This document shows, piece by piece, positions 26,646 through 35,131 of a stretch of DNA of 64,000 nt. Origin of the DNA: an uncultured Victivallales bacterium (GTDB lineage: Bacteria; Verrucomicrobiota; Lentisphaeria; Oligosphaerales; JAFGRS01); contig CAILUI010000172.1 of the NCBI GenBank assembly GCA_903837355.1, forward strand, positions 1-64,000, read 5' to 3'. The notes beneath the pieces were generated by a model. That model worked only from the letters and a program-made list of their open reading frames with translations, had not been told where the DNA came from and ran no database searches. The position numbers and the translations under genes were made by a program. Every line of letters starts with the position of its first letter. The stretch's first letter is position 1.

Positions 26646-27674
26646 TCAGTACTTGCCGTCCTGAGTCTCGAAGTGGGTCGGCTTGCCAAGGGTCTCACCG
26701 CCGGCCATGATCCATTGCGCCGTATAGTCGACGATGCGGCTCAGCGGCACCGTCGGATTGCCGAAACGCCCATTGGCCGCGCTGGCGTTGTTCAGGTAAC
26801 CCCGGCCATTCTCGGCGCCGGTGAACGTGGGTTGCCGGTCCATCAGACGACCGAATTGCTGCGCCACCTGGCGGATGGAGAACGTCTCCGGCCCGGTGAC
26901 GTTGAGGATGGTGCCAGGATGACTGGCCAGGGCCAGCGCCTGCAGAATCTGGTTGCAGGCGTCGCCCTGCCAGATCACGTTGGCGTAACCGGTGGTGACA
27001 TCGACGGGCTCCCCCGCCCAGACCTTGCTGCCGACGTCGTAGAGGACGCCGTAACGGCACTCGACGGCGTAGTTCAAACGGATGTGCACGACGTCCAACT
27101 TCCCTTGGTCGGCAAAGCCGTCCCACATGCGCTCGCGGCCCAAGCAGCTCTGCGCATACTCGCCGACCGGTTCGACGGGCGTCTGCTCGGTGGCGCCGCC
27201 GGAACTGAGGTGCATGACCGGGTAGACGCAGCCTGTGCTGAAACCGGCCACTCGGCAGCCCTGGAAGGCGCGGGCGGCATGGTAGGCGGCGACGCAGTTG
27301 ATGGCCCAGGTGAGGGACTCGGCACCCGTGCTGCCGAATTTGCGGCCGATCATATAGACGATGTTCTTCGGCTTGGGCAGCCGCGCCACGGCATCGAGAT
27401 CCATCAGGTCGCAGCGGATCGTCTCGATCCCTGCCGCCGCCAGGGCCTCCAGCGGCGCCACGTCCACGGCGAACACCGTCTTGCGCACACCCGCCGCAGC
27501 CACCGCGCGCTGGGCCAGGCGGGCCATGGTGGGACCGATCTTGCCGCCGGCCCCAACCACCATCAGATCGCCGTCCAACTGGCCCATGAATGCCACCAGC
27601 CCAGGACTCGGACGGCTGAGCAACTCGTCGAGTTCTGCCACGCTCTGCAGCCGCGTCGGAAGGGTGTCGTCCAT
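26646..27674 (-). CDS. NAD-dependent epimerase/dehydratase (extended SDR)
   Basis: The 342-residue protein is an extended SDR with the dinucleotide motif VVGAGGKIG (about 38-46), an acidic residue after strand 2 (AVDVAPLE), and an active-site region STGCVYPV...GEYAQSCLGRERMW. The usual YxxxK pair reads YAQSC here, so the lysine is missing or moved, and catalysis may be altered. It has no operon partner; it converges with the GNAT gene and diverges from the PqqD-like gene. Likely acts on a nucleotide sugar or small keto compound. Confidence 0.8.
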   Translation of the reverse strand: MDDTLPTRLQSVAELDELLSRPSPGLVAFMGQLDGDLMVVGAGGKIGPTMARLAQRAVAAAGVRKTVFAVDVAPLEALAAAGIETIRCDLMDLDAVARLPKPKNIVYMIGRKFGSTGAESLTWAINCVAAYHAARAFQGCRVAGFSTGCVYPVMHLSSGGATEQTPVEPVGEYAQSCLGRERMWDGFADQGKLDVVHIRLNYAVECRYGVLYDVGSKVWAGEPVDVTTGYANVIWQGDACNQILQALALASHPGTILNVTGPETFSIRQVAQQFGRLMDRQPTFTGAENGRGYLNNASAANGRFGNPTVPLSRIVDYTAQWIMAGGETLGKPTHFETQDGKY

Positions 27675-27916
27675 CGTCCTGTCTCCATGGCCGGCCCACT
27701 CGCGGTACCCCCATGGCCACGTCCCTCGTGGCTGGCGCCGTCACGAGCGGGAAACGATCTCGTCGCCTACTCTACCTGCGCTGCTGCCACAAACCAGCAG
27801 CATCGCTCTTCAACCCCGCCGTGGCCGGCACTCCCAGCGGAGGCCAGCACGGTTCCTGAAGCCGCAGTATGGTACGCCATAGCCGGCGCCGCCGCAGTGG
27901 CGAGCACGACGGACGG

Positions 27917-28369
27917 ATGGGGCAACCGATGGGCTTCCTTGCCGATTTCATGCCGTTCTACCCCAAGCCGGACCGGGGGCGCGGGGAACTGCCGCGCAAC
28001 CTCGATATCGAGAGCGCACTGGACGTCGAGATGCATGCGCATCCGTCCATCGAGACGCGGCGTGCGGACACGGGGGAATTCGTGGTCCGGGTGCGGCGCC
28101 ACCCCCATCCGGCAGAACGCCTCCTGGGGCGCTTTCTGAAGCTCAATCCCTACCGCCAGGTCGTCCTCGACCGCCAGGGGGAGTTCCTGCTGACCGAGGG
28201 CACGCGACCGGGGGTACGGTTGGCCGAGGTGGCGGCCGCCCTGGCTCGGCAGTTCGACCTGAAGCCCGAGCAGGCGCGCCTGGGGGTCATCCACCTGGTG
28301 CGTGAGTTGATGTTGCGTGAGGTCGTCTACCTGGTGCGCAAAGGCAGCGCCCATTCGACGCTTCCGTAA
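27917..28369 (+). CDS. PqqD-like domain protein
   Basis: The 150-residue protein has a PqqD-type winged-helix fold at about residues 70-140 (LNPYRQVVLDRQGEFLLTEGTRPGVRLAEVAAALA...VIHLVRELMLREVVYLV). PqqD domains normally bind leader peptides of RiPPs or related substrates for a radical SAM partner. No precursor peptide or RiPP maturase is next to it, so the function is open. The N-terminal 70 residues, rich in Pro, Arg and Glu, are unlike PqqD. ATG 27917 or 27929 could be the start; 27929 has the better GGGG spacing. Confidence 0.6.
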   Translation: MGQPMGFLADFMPFYPKPDRGRGELPRNLDIESALDVEMHAHPSIETRRADTGEFVVRVRRHPHPAERLLGRFLKLNPYRQVVLDRQGEFLLTEGTRPGVRLAEVAAALARQFDLKPEQARLGVIHLVRELMLREVVYLVRKGSAHSTLP

Positions 28370-28412
28370 ACAGCCTCGTGCCCACCCGACCGCGCTGGCC
28401 GCTCACCGCGCT

Positions 28413-30587
28413 TCAGAGGGCGGTGGCACGGCCAATGATCTCAGCCTGTTCGACCGGGGCCAAATCGACGAAGCGAGCGCTGAGGCCGGCAACGCGAACC
28501 ATCAGGTCGCCGTACTGCTCCGGCTGCGCCTGGGCCGCGCGCAACCTGGCAGCGTCCAGACAGTTGACCTGCAGTTCCTGTCCGCCGCGCCGAAAGAACG
28601 TCTCCACCAACGCCCAGAGGTCTGCCGGCTGTGTTCGGCCGGCCGGCAGAGCCAGGTTGAGATTGTAGCCGCCGCGGTAGAAACGGCTGGCGTCGATGCC
28701 AGCAACACTGCGCAGCACGCCGGTGGGGCCGTTGCAGGCCGTACCCAGTTCGGCGCCGATGCTGTCGGCCAGCGGCGCGCCCGCCTGCCGGCCATCGGCG
28801 GAGGCGCCCAGGCGCCGCCCGTCGAGATGGTGCAGGCTGCGCACCACGTGACACACGGCGTGAGCGGCATCGCCGAACTCGCGGTCGACCTCGTCCAGAA
28901 CACGCTCGCGTACCTCGAGCAAGGCCAGTGCCCAATGGTCAGCGGCGGGGTCGCCCTGGCCCCACTTCGGGGCCGCTCGCAGACACTGCTGCAGAGCCTC
29001 GGCACCGGCGAAGTCTGCCCGCAGGGCCGCCACGATTCCGGCCAGGGTCAGGGTCCGCTCACGGAACACGCAGGTATCGATAGCTGCCAGCGCGTTGACG
29101 GCATTGGTGAAGCCGCGCTCGTAGAGGCCGGGAATACGGTAGGGCATGGCTTCGAGCATGTCCGCGCCAGCCTCGATGCACCCTTGCATGAGGGCCGACG
29201 TGAAGGGTACCGGCGCCCGTTGGGCCAGATGCTGCAGGTGCGCCCGGTAGTGGCGTCGGGACTCGCGCAGTCGCCCGCAGAGGCCAACTTCAATCCGCCC
29301 CAGCAGTTCATCCATGCCGCCAACGTGGTCGGGATCCGGCAGGCTCAGCAGGGCCGCGGCCAGTACCTCCATGTACGGCACACTGCCCGCCCGCGCGTTG
29401 CCCGACTCCGCCGACCAGCCGGGAACCCCGAGTTCGTTGCAGCCAATGACGCAGTATCGCCAGGCGTGCTCCGGGGCGAGCCCGCAGGCCATGAAGCCCT
29501 TCGCCGTCACCTCGTCATTGACCAGCAGCGGCTGGCTCAGACCCGCAGCCAACAAGCGCGCCGCCAGGTGGGCCAGGTCGGCCGGTAGCCCCGGGTGCCA
29601 GCGCAAGAACACCGGCGGATCGCCGAGCCGCACCCGGTCCGCAGCCAGCAGGAAGCCACGCGTCAACGCATTGCTGCAGTCCCGGCCGTCCTCATCGGCA
29701 CCGCCGACGGTGATGGTCTGCGTCTTGGAGGCGCGGCCGAAGACCGAGTTGGCAGCGACCTTAAGCATGAAGGCTGCCAGCAGGTCAACCGTCCCCGCCG
29801 CGCTGGCCTCGGCCGCGAAGGGCGCCAGCACACGGTCGGGAAGGCCGATGGAGACCGACATGCCATGGCCTTCCAGGGCCAGTGCCAAGTGCACCAGGAC
29901 GATGGCCTGCAGCCCCTCGAAAAGATCCCGCGCTGGCTCGGCCGGGACGCGACGGCAGGCCGCGGCCACGCGCTCGTGGCAGCGGCGGCGCAGCGGGTCG
30001 GGCTCCCGTCCGGCGGCCTGTGCGGCGGCCTGTGCGTAGCGCGTGGCCCAGTCGATCACGGCCTGCAGGGTGATCGCCATGGCCTCGCGGTACTGGCCCT
30101 GCGCCATTGTGCCCTGACCCCGCAGCGCCTCCAGTTGGCGCAGGGCGTGGGCGAGCCCCTGGTGCACGACCCGGTCAAGATCCACGGCCAGGTGCCCCGG
30201 ATCGCCCAAGCCGCCCAGCGCGCGCCCCTGCCAGAACTCCGTGATCTCGGCCGGGATCGCCTGGTCGAGCAAGCCTGCCACGCCGGGGTTCTCCAAGACG
30301 ACCTGCGCATCGTAGCCGATACCATGCTCGGGGATGAGCATCCAGGCGCGGGGCCGGGAGGAGGTATTCCCCGCGAACACGGGGTTCGAGTCCACGTCCA
30401 GGGACATGCCGGCAAGCAGGTGCTGGAAAGCGTAGGCCCGCACCAGTACGGGGGCCTCGCCATCATGGCGGCGCCAGGACTCGGTGACGAGGCGGGCACG
30501 CTCGAGACAGACCGTGTCCGCAGCGTTCAACTGCCTGTCGCGTACCGCTTGCACCAGCACTGCCAGCGGCGCGATTGCGCATTCCAT
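28413..30587 (-). CDS. Glycyl radical enzyme, divergent PFL/diol-dehydratase type
   Basis: The 724-residue protein keeps the core features of glycyl radical enzymes: the thiyl Cys and acid in YCVIGCNELG (C383 and E385, compare the GCxE motif of eliminases), the LVNDEV block, and a C-terminal glycyl radical loop MVRVAGLSARFVDL with Gly at about 701, then VEQAEIIGRA. The residue after the glycine is Leu instead of the usual Tyr or Phe. The substrate is unknown and it is unlike true pyruvate formate-lyase. No activating enzyme is adjacent. It needs an anaerobic cytoplasm. It follows the yceH-like gene by 67 bp on the same strand. Confidence 0.85.
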   Translation of the reverse strand: MECAIAPLAVLVQAVRDRQLNAADTVCLERARLVTESWRRHDGEAPVLVRAYAFQHLLAGMSLDVDSNPVFAGNTSSRPRAWMLIPEHGIGYDAQVVLENPGVAGLLDQAIPAEITEFWQGRALGGLGDPGHLAVDLDRVVHQGLAHALRQLEALRGQGTMAQGQYREAMAITLQAVIDWATRYAQAAAQAAGREPDPLRRRCHERVAAACRRVPAEPARDLFEGLQAIVLVHLALALEGHGMSVSIGLPDRVLAPFAAEASAAGTVDLLAAFMLKVAANSVFGRASKTQTITVGGADEDGRDCSNALTRGFLLAADRVRLGDPPVFLRWHPGLPADLAHLAARLLAAGLSQPLLVNDEVTAKGFMACGLAPEHAWRYCVIGCNELGVPGWSAESGNARAGSVPYMEVLAAALLSLPDPDHVGGMDELLGRIEVGLCGRLRESRRHYRAHLQHLAQRAPVPFTSALMQGCIEAGADMLEAMPYRIPGLYERGFTNAVNALAAIDTCVFRERTLTLAGIVAALRADFAGAEALQQCLRAAPKWGQGDPAADHWALALLEVRERVLDEVDREFGDAAHAVCHVVRSLHHLDGRRLGASADGRQAGAPLADSIGAELGTACNGPTGVLRSVAGIDASRFYRGGYNLNLALPAGRTQPADLWALVETFFRRGGQELQVNCLDAARLRAAQAQPEQYGDLMVRVAGLSARFVDLAPVEQAEIIGRATAL

Positions 30588-30654
30588 GGGCGTTAGTCCC
30601 CTGCCCGCCAGGACCCCGGCCTGGAGCCGTCACCGACCCCGATGCGTTCACGGT

Positions 30655-31320
30655 TCACTGGAACTGCTCGCGGAAAGCGGCCAGTTGCGTCTTGAGGTCG
30701 GCCACCTCGGCCCGCAGCGTGCCCAGTTCCTCTTCGATCCGGCCCAGGCGGGCATTCTCGGCCTCGACCAGCGCCCGGGCCGGCTCGGGTGCCGGCACGG
30801 CCACCTCCACCACCGGCACCACCGGCTCACCGCAGAGCAGGTGCGCAAAGCGCGGTTCGTGCGAGCGCGGCAGGAGCGGTAGCTTGACCACCAACGCCCC
30901 CTCGGCCCGCACCGAGAGCTGGTGCAGGGCGATCTCTGCCTCAGGGATCATCGCAAACGAGTGCAGCCTGCCGCTGCGACCTCTGATCTCGCCGGCGGTC
31001 TGCGGACCGCGCAGCAGCAGCAGGCAGAGCGCCGCCACCTGGTCGGCCGGCAGCGGCAGCGTCTCGGGAAGACGGTGTTCGTACTTGGGCACGCGGCTGC
31101 CGGTCGAATGGACCATCCAGATCAGCTTCTTCTCGCGCAACCCATCCAAACCGCGGACCACCGTCCGGTCATCGTAGGTTACCAGCGGGTCGCGGTTGTT
31201 CTTCTGGTTACAGGCGAGCATCAGAGCGTTCAACGACAGTGGATAGTACTCCGGGGTCGTCAACTGCTTCTCGATCAGACACCCCAAGACTCTCGCTTCA
31301 ATATCCGTCAGCACCAGCAT
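30655..31320 (-). CDS. YceH/DUF480 family protein
   Basis: The 221-residue protein matches the YceH (DUF480) family, made of two winged-helix domains: LTDIEARVLGCLIEKQLTTPEYYPLSLNALMLACNQKNNRDP is the diagnostic N-terminal block and LCLLLLRGPQTAGEIRGRSGRLHSF opens the second domain. The last 45 residues form a coiled coil (VEAENARLGRIEEELGTLRAEVADLKTQL by pattern). The function of the family is unknown. ATG 31320 has a near-perfect AAAGGAGG site. Confidence 0.88.
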   Translation of the reverse strand: MLVLTDIEARVLGCLIEKQLTTPEYYPLSLNALMLACNQKNNRDPLVTYDDRTVVRGLDGLREKKLIWMVHSTGSRVPKYEHRLPETLPLPADQVAALCLLLLRGPQTAGEIRGRSGRLHSFAMIPEAEIALHQLSVRAEGALVVKLPLLPRSHEPRFAHLLCGEPVVPVVEVAVPAPEPARALVEAENARLGRIEEELGTLRAEVADLKTQLAAFREQFQ

Positions 31321-31499
31321 GGCGTCGATTCCTCCTTTGAGCGCGTTCGCAGACCGTCATCACTCTAGCTCCGATCGCGCCTCATGCCAGACGCCACCTC
31401 CCGGCCCCGCCGTCCTCCCGGCAGGTTCCAGGCGCGCTTGCGCCGGAGGGTGCTTCCTACTACCTTTCGTGAGTACTGGTCAGCGCCGGAGGATCCCCG

Positions 31500-31961
31500 A
31501 TGAGTCAGACCACGCCGAGCCCCAAACCGGGCGAGTCGTTCATGTGCGCCGCCTGCGGGCGGGAGTCCATCGCCAAAACCCAGAACCTGATGGACGGCTG
31601 GCGCTGCATCGGCGAGGCCATCGTCTGCGCCTTCTGCAAGGCGCCGATCGGACCGCCCCAGCGCCGCGCTGGCGCGGCAGGTAAGAACGCGCCGACGCCG
31701 CCGGCGGCCACGGCGGCAGCGCTGGACCGGCTGGCCAGCTTCCTGGACACGAAACCCGAAGCGCCACCGGAGTTCAAGGACAAGGACCGGGGCCGCTTCT
31801 GCAAGGACTGCCGGCACTATTTCAAGCACCCCTTCTATAGCCGTTGCCTGTGCCACGACAAGCCTGTGGAGCCCATGGATGACTGCGACGATTTCGCCCT
31901 CCGCCCCGTGGCGGCGCCGAACCCGGCCGCCGACACCGACGCCAACTCGCCGCACCCCTGA
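31500..31961 (+). CDS. Cys-rich zinc-ribbon-like protein
   Basis: The 153-residue soluble protein has ten cysteines in two clusters: C16-x2-C19 with C43-x2-C46 (and C36 between), and C101-x2-C104 with C116, C118 and C129. These look like two structural zinc sites joined by an Ala/Pro-rich linker. I do not recognise the family. GGAGG lies 8 nt before ATG 31500. The next gene's frame begins inside its 3' end, suggesting co-transcription. Confidence 0.65.
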   Translation: MSQTTPSPKPGESFMCAACGRESIAKTQNLMDGWRCIGEAIVCAFCKAPIGPPQRRAGAAGKNAPTPPAATAAALDRLASFLDTKPEAPPEFKDKDRGRFCKDCRHYFKHPFYSRCLCHDKPVEPMDDCDDFALRPVAAPNPAADTDANSPHP

Positions 31962-32940
31962 GCGCTGCGGCCGCCGCCGTCCGTGCAGACTGGCCAGCCT
32001 GGGTGCAGCGCTGATGCTGGTCACGGGCGTGGTCGGCTGTCGGAGCAACGGCTCGAATAGTGCGGCGCCAACTCCGACCTGGCCCTATGAAGCCGGAGAG
32101 CGGCCACGCTTTACCATGCTCTACCTGCCTTACGCCCAGAACGGCGCTCCTCTGGCCATGCCCAGCCCGACCGCCTACGGCTGGACGGACGAACGCATGG
32201 AGCGTGATCTGTCGCGCCTCCTGAACGCCGGCCTGGACGGTCTCATTCTCGGCCTGCAGCCCACAACCTTCGCGGACCCCCTGCAGACGGAGCGCGTGCT
32301 GCGTTTCCTGGACTTGGTCGAGGGTCGAGGAACCACCGCCTTTGAGGTGACGCTGTTGCTGGTGCCGACGTCTCCAGCGAGCGCCGCCATCGACGCCGAG
32401 GCCGTTGGCCGGTGGCTGGCGACTCACGACCTGCAACGCCGGACCTGCCTGCGCCAACAAGACGGGCGGGTCATGCTTGTTTGCCCACCGGGCATGGCCC
32501 TGTCCGGACCGCCGCACCCAGCGCTGTACACCGTGCGCATTGGTATGGCTGGCGCTGCCTGGGCCTGGGGCGACCCCGGTGACCCGGCGCGCAGCAAGCC
32601 CACCGGCGCCGACCGGCAGGTCCTGGTCTACGCCGGCTGGCGTGGACGCACCGCCCCAGTCGATGCTAAGGGGCGCCCGCAGTGGGACATCGAGCGCCAA
32701 GGCGGGCGGGCGCTGGAGGCAGAGGTCCGCAACGCCTTCAATGCCAAGGCGGGCCTGATCTGCATTTCGAGCTGGAACAACTACGTCACCGGCGACTTCA
32801 TCGAGCCGAACTCGCTGGATGGCGACGCTGTGCTGCGCCGGCTCACCGCCTTGATTCGGCAGGCCCGAGAGACGGCGGCGGCCACCCCGGCGCCGCCCGG
32901 CGGCGGCTCGACCCTAACTCCCCTGCCCCCGGCGTCGTAA
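31879..32940 (+). CDS. Lipoprotein with GH71/GH99-like fold
   Basis: The protein (up to 353 aa) has a hydrophobic segment ending in a lipobox (LMLVTGVVGC), so it is probably a lipoprotein. The mature part ends with ALEAEVRNAFNAKAGLICISSWNNYVTGDFIEPN in pattern, where SWNNY and EPN are typical of GH71/GH99-like proteins of the WbsX type. At about 290 mature residues it is shorter than full family members. The start is uncertain: ATG 31879 lies 83 bp inside the preceding gene and gives a long Arg-rich head; ATG 32014 would leave too short a signal. Confidence 0.55.
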   Translation: MTATISPSAPWRRRTRPPTPTPTRRTPERCGRRRPCRLASLGAALMLVTGVVGCRSNGSNSAAPTPTWPYEAGERPRFTMLYLPYAQNGAPLAMPSPTAYGWTDERMERDLSRLLNAGLDGLILGLQPTTFADPLQTERVLRFLDLVEGRGTTAFEVTLLLVPTSPASAAIDAEAVGRWLATHDLQRRTCLRQQDGRVMLVCPPGMALSGPPHPALYTVRIGMAGAAWAWGDPGDPARSKPTGADRQVLVYAGWRGRTAPVDAKGRPQWDIERQGGRALEAEVRNAFNAKAGLICISSWNNYVTGDFIEPNSLDGDAVLRRLTALIRQARETAAATPAPPGGGSTLTPLPPAS

Positions 32941-32965
32941 CGTCTGTCGAACACGTGTGGAACCC

Positions 32966-33367
32966 ATGCACACCCTACGCTGGGCTCTCGTCATCCTGGC
33001 CCTGGTACTGGCGCTGAAGGCGCTGCTGCTCCTGGTGTGGCCGGCGCGCTTCCGCGCCCTGGCCGCCTGGTGGCTGGCAATGCCCCGGTGGCTGGCCCGT
33101 TCGTGCGGTCTGCTGACACTGGCCTGTGGCACCTTGCTGCTCGGGCTTGCCGTCTCTCAGATCGCCAACCCGGCGGTCGTCGCCGGGTTGCTTGCCGGCG
33201 CCACGCTGGTGTGCGTGGGCGGAATCTTCCAGGCGCCCAAGCTCGGGCGCGGACTGGTCCAGGCCGCCAGCGCCCGGCGCCCGCACTGGCTGGCGCCAGC
33301 CTTCGGTATCGCGGGACTCGTCCTCGCCACCCTGCTCGCCTGGGCCGCCTGGCGCGCCAAGCGCTGA
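32966..33367 (+). CDS. Small integral membrane protein
   Basis: The 133-residue protein has four hydrophobic segments (starting at LRWALVILALVLALKALLLLVW by position 3-24, then about 45-62, 68-84 and 108-126) and charged Arg-rich loops. I do not recognise it. GTG 32957 is an alternative start; neither has a good Shine-Dalgarno. It follows the GH99-like lipoprotein by 25 bp and precedes another small membrane protein by 27 bp. Confidence 0.55.
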   Translation: MHTLRWALVILALVLALKALLLLVWPARFRALAAWWLAMPRWLARSCGLLTLACGTLLLGLAVSQIANPAVVAGLLAGATLVCVGGIFQAPKLGRGLVQAASARRPHWLAPAFGIAGLVLATLLAWAAWRAKR

Positions 33368-33394
33368 CCCGCTGGGTATGGAAGGCTTGTCCAG

Positions 33395-33733
33395 ATGGCA
33401 GTCCGCAATAGCCCCAACCACACCGAAGCCACTCCTCTACGCGAGGCGAACGACCGTACCGATGGCGTCTGGAGCGATGTAAAGCGCGGCTTCGACTCGG
33501 TTCCACTCCTGCTGCAGTTGCTCCCCCTGTTCCTGATCGCCCTGGGCGTGCTGACCACCAGGAGGCGGCGGAGACGCAAACGCGAACGGTTAGCGGCGGC
33601 TCTGGCCGCCTCCGCCCGCGCGGAACCCGCCCGTCCCTTCCACGGCCCGGACAACCCTGCCCTCTCGCCTGCGGAGAACCGCGTGCTGCGCCAAGCGCGG
33701 TCGCATCACCTCCGGGCCATCCGCAGGAAGTAG
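33395..33733 (+). CDS. Small single-pass membrane protein, hypothetical
   Basis: The 112-residue product has one hydrophobic helix (VPLLLQLLPLFLIALGVL, about 36-53) followed at once by a run of Arg/Lys residues and an Ala-rich cytoplasmic tail. The charge pattern suggests the N-terminus faces out. No family is recognised. It is the last gene of the plus-strand run 31500-33733. Coding status rests on frame, start and context only. Confidence 0.45.
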   Translation: MAVRNSPNHTEATPLREANDRTDGVWSDVKRGFDSVPLLLQLLPLFLIALGVLTTRRRRRRKRERLAAALAASARAEPARPFHGPDNPALSPAENRVLRQARSHHLRAIRRK

Positions 33734-33817
33734 ACGTCGGCAGGGGGCCGCGGGTGTACGCAGACCCCCGCTGGCGGCCCCCGCCAGAGCTGGGGCTGAA
33801 CAGGCCTATCGTGGCCC

Positions 33818-33859
33818 GAAAACACAGCCGGCGCCGACGTCTTAGCGCGTCGGCGCCGG
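33818..33859 (-). terminator. Rho-independent terminator of the sugar isomerase gene
   Basis: A perfect 12-bp stem (33828-33839 with 33848-33859, arm CCGGCGCCGACG) has an 8-nt loop. On the minus strand it is followed by CTGTGTTTT, a T-rich tract ending at 33818. It lies 31 bp after the stop of the isomerase-like gene. On the plus strand it could also block read-through from 33733, but lacks a T tract. Confidence 0.85.
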
Positions 33860-33890
33860 GAGGGGTAGCCCCTGACTCAGGCCGCGTGAC

Positions 33891-34886
33891 CTACTTCTTT
33901 GCGAACTGCCCGTCGAAGGCCAGGGCGCTCGGCTTGAAGTCGATGTCATGCACGAAGGCGCAGGCCTCGGTGGCCCCGTGGATGCGGTCCATGCGGGAGT
34001 CTTCCCACTCGACCGACAACGGGCCAGTGTAGCCGATGTCGTTCAGCGCCACGATGATCTCTTCGAAGTTGATGTCGCCGTGGCCCAGGGAACGGAAGTC
34101 CCAGTAGCGCCGCGGATCGGCGAAGTCGGTGTGGCCGCCGAAAACGCCGACGGTGCCATCGCCGTGGCCCCACCAGGCATCTTTCATGTGGGCGTGGAAG
34201 ATGCGCGGCCCGAAGGTGCGCAGGAAGCGGACGTAGTCGACGCCCTGGTAGCCCAAGTGCGAGGGGTCGTAATTGAAGCCGAACGCCGGATGACCGCCAA
34301 CGGCCTCAAGGGCGCGCTCGGCCGAGGCGATGTCGAAGGCGATCTCGGTCGGATGTACCTCGAGAGCGAACTTCACCCCCTGGTCGGCGAAGACGTCCAG
34401 AATCGGCTTCCAGGTATCGGCGAAGGTCTTGTAGCCTTGGGCGATCTGCCCGGGCAGGCAGGGCGGGAAGGAGTACAGGAGGTGCCAGATGGGCGAGCCG
34501 GTGAAGCCGGCGACGACCTTGATACCGAGGTTGGCGGCGGCCTTGGCGCTGGTCTTCATGGTCTCGATGGCCCACGCCCGCGCCGCGGCCGGATTGCCCT
34601 TGACCTGGCTCGGAGCGAACCCGTAGTGCCGTTCGTCGATGATATCACAGACCAGCTGGCCCGCCAGGTGGTTGGAGATACACCAGCACTTGAGGCCGTG
34701 CTTGGCCAGCAGCGCCAGCTTGTCGTCGCAGTAGGCCTTGCTCTGCGCCCCTTTGACCACGTCGAAGTGATCGCCCCAGCAGGCGAGCTCGAGACCCTCG
34801 TAGCCGATACCCGACGCCAGCTTGGCCAGTTCCGCCAGCGGCAGGTCGGCCCATTGCCCGGTGAAGAGGGTGACTGGACGTGCCAT
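33891..34886 (-). CDS. Sugar phosphate isomerase/epimerase-like TIM barrel
   Basis: The 331-residue protein is of the xylose isomerase-like TIM-barrel family. Likely metal ligands and catalytic residues are E in [12 protein letters not shown] in [12 protein letters not shown] in [10 protein letters not shown] and E in [12 protein letters not shown]. Such enzymes isomerise or epimerise keto sugars or inositols. The substrate is not clear. It is monocistronic, ends at a strong terminator, and its upstream region runs into the 33-bp repeats. Confidence 0.87.
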   Translation of the reverse strand: MARPVTLFTGQWADLPLAELAKLASGIGYEGLELACWGDHFDVVKGAQSKAYCDDKLALLAKHGLKCWCISNHLAGQLVCDIIDERHYGFAPSQVKGNPAAARAWAIETMKTSAKAAANLGIKVVAGFTGSPIWHLLYSFPPCLPGQIAQGYKTFADTWKPILDVFADQGVKFALEVHPTEIAFDIASAERALEAVGGHPAFGFNYDPSHLGYQGVDYVRFLRTFGPRIFHAHMKDAWWGHGDGTVGVFGGHTDFADPRRYWDFRSLGHGDINFEEIIVALNDIGYTGPLSVEWEDSRMDRIHGATEACAFVHDIDFKPSALAFDGQFAKK

Positions 34887-35023
34887 GGTACGTTCTCCTT
34901 ATCAGCGTCACGTGGGACCACGGACAGGACTCGCCTGAACCCCGCGGTGGCCTCATTCCATAACCGCGTAGTGTGACACGGCAGCCCGTAGAGCGCAAGC
35001 GCGGCAGGCCGAAAAATGCACGG

Positions 35024-35122
35024 ATGCTGCGTACGGCGGGTATGGCCGGTTGCCGGGTGCTGCGCAAGGCGGGTATGGCCGGTTGCCGGGTGCTGCGCAC
35101 GGCGGGTATGGCCGGTTGCCAG
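35024..35122. repeat. 33-bp tandem repeat, three copies
   Basis: Three near-identical 33-nt units lie at 35024-35056, 35057-35089 and 35090-35122. Each contains CTGCG..A.GGCGGG then TATGGCCGGTTGCC. The copies differ at only a few positions. They fill most of the space between lnt and the isomerase gene. The core relates to 16-nt repeats at 46931 and 56541. Confidence 0.92.
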
Positions 35123-35131
35123 TTGGCAGCC

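Noticed and set aside
35016-35131. 33-bp repeats as a coding repeat (11-residue units on the plus strand)
   Set aside because: The frame continues antisense through lnt, has no ribosome-binding site and no plausible product; a DNA repeat is simpler.
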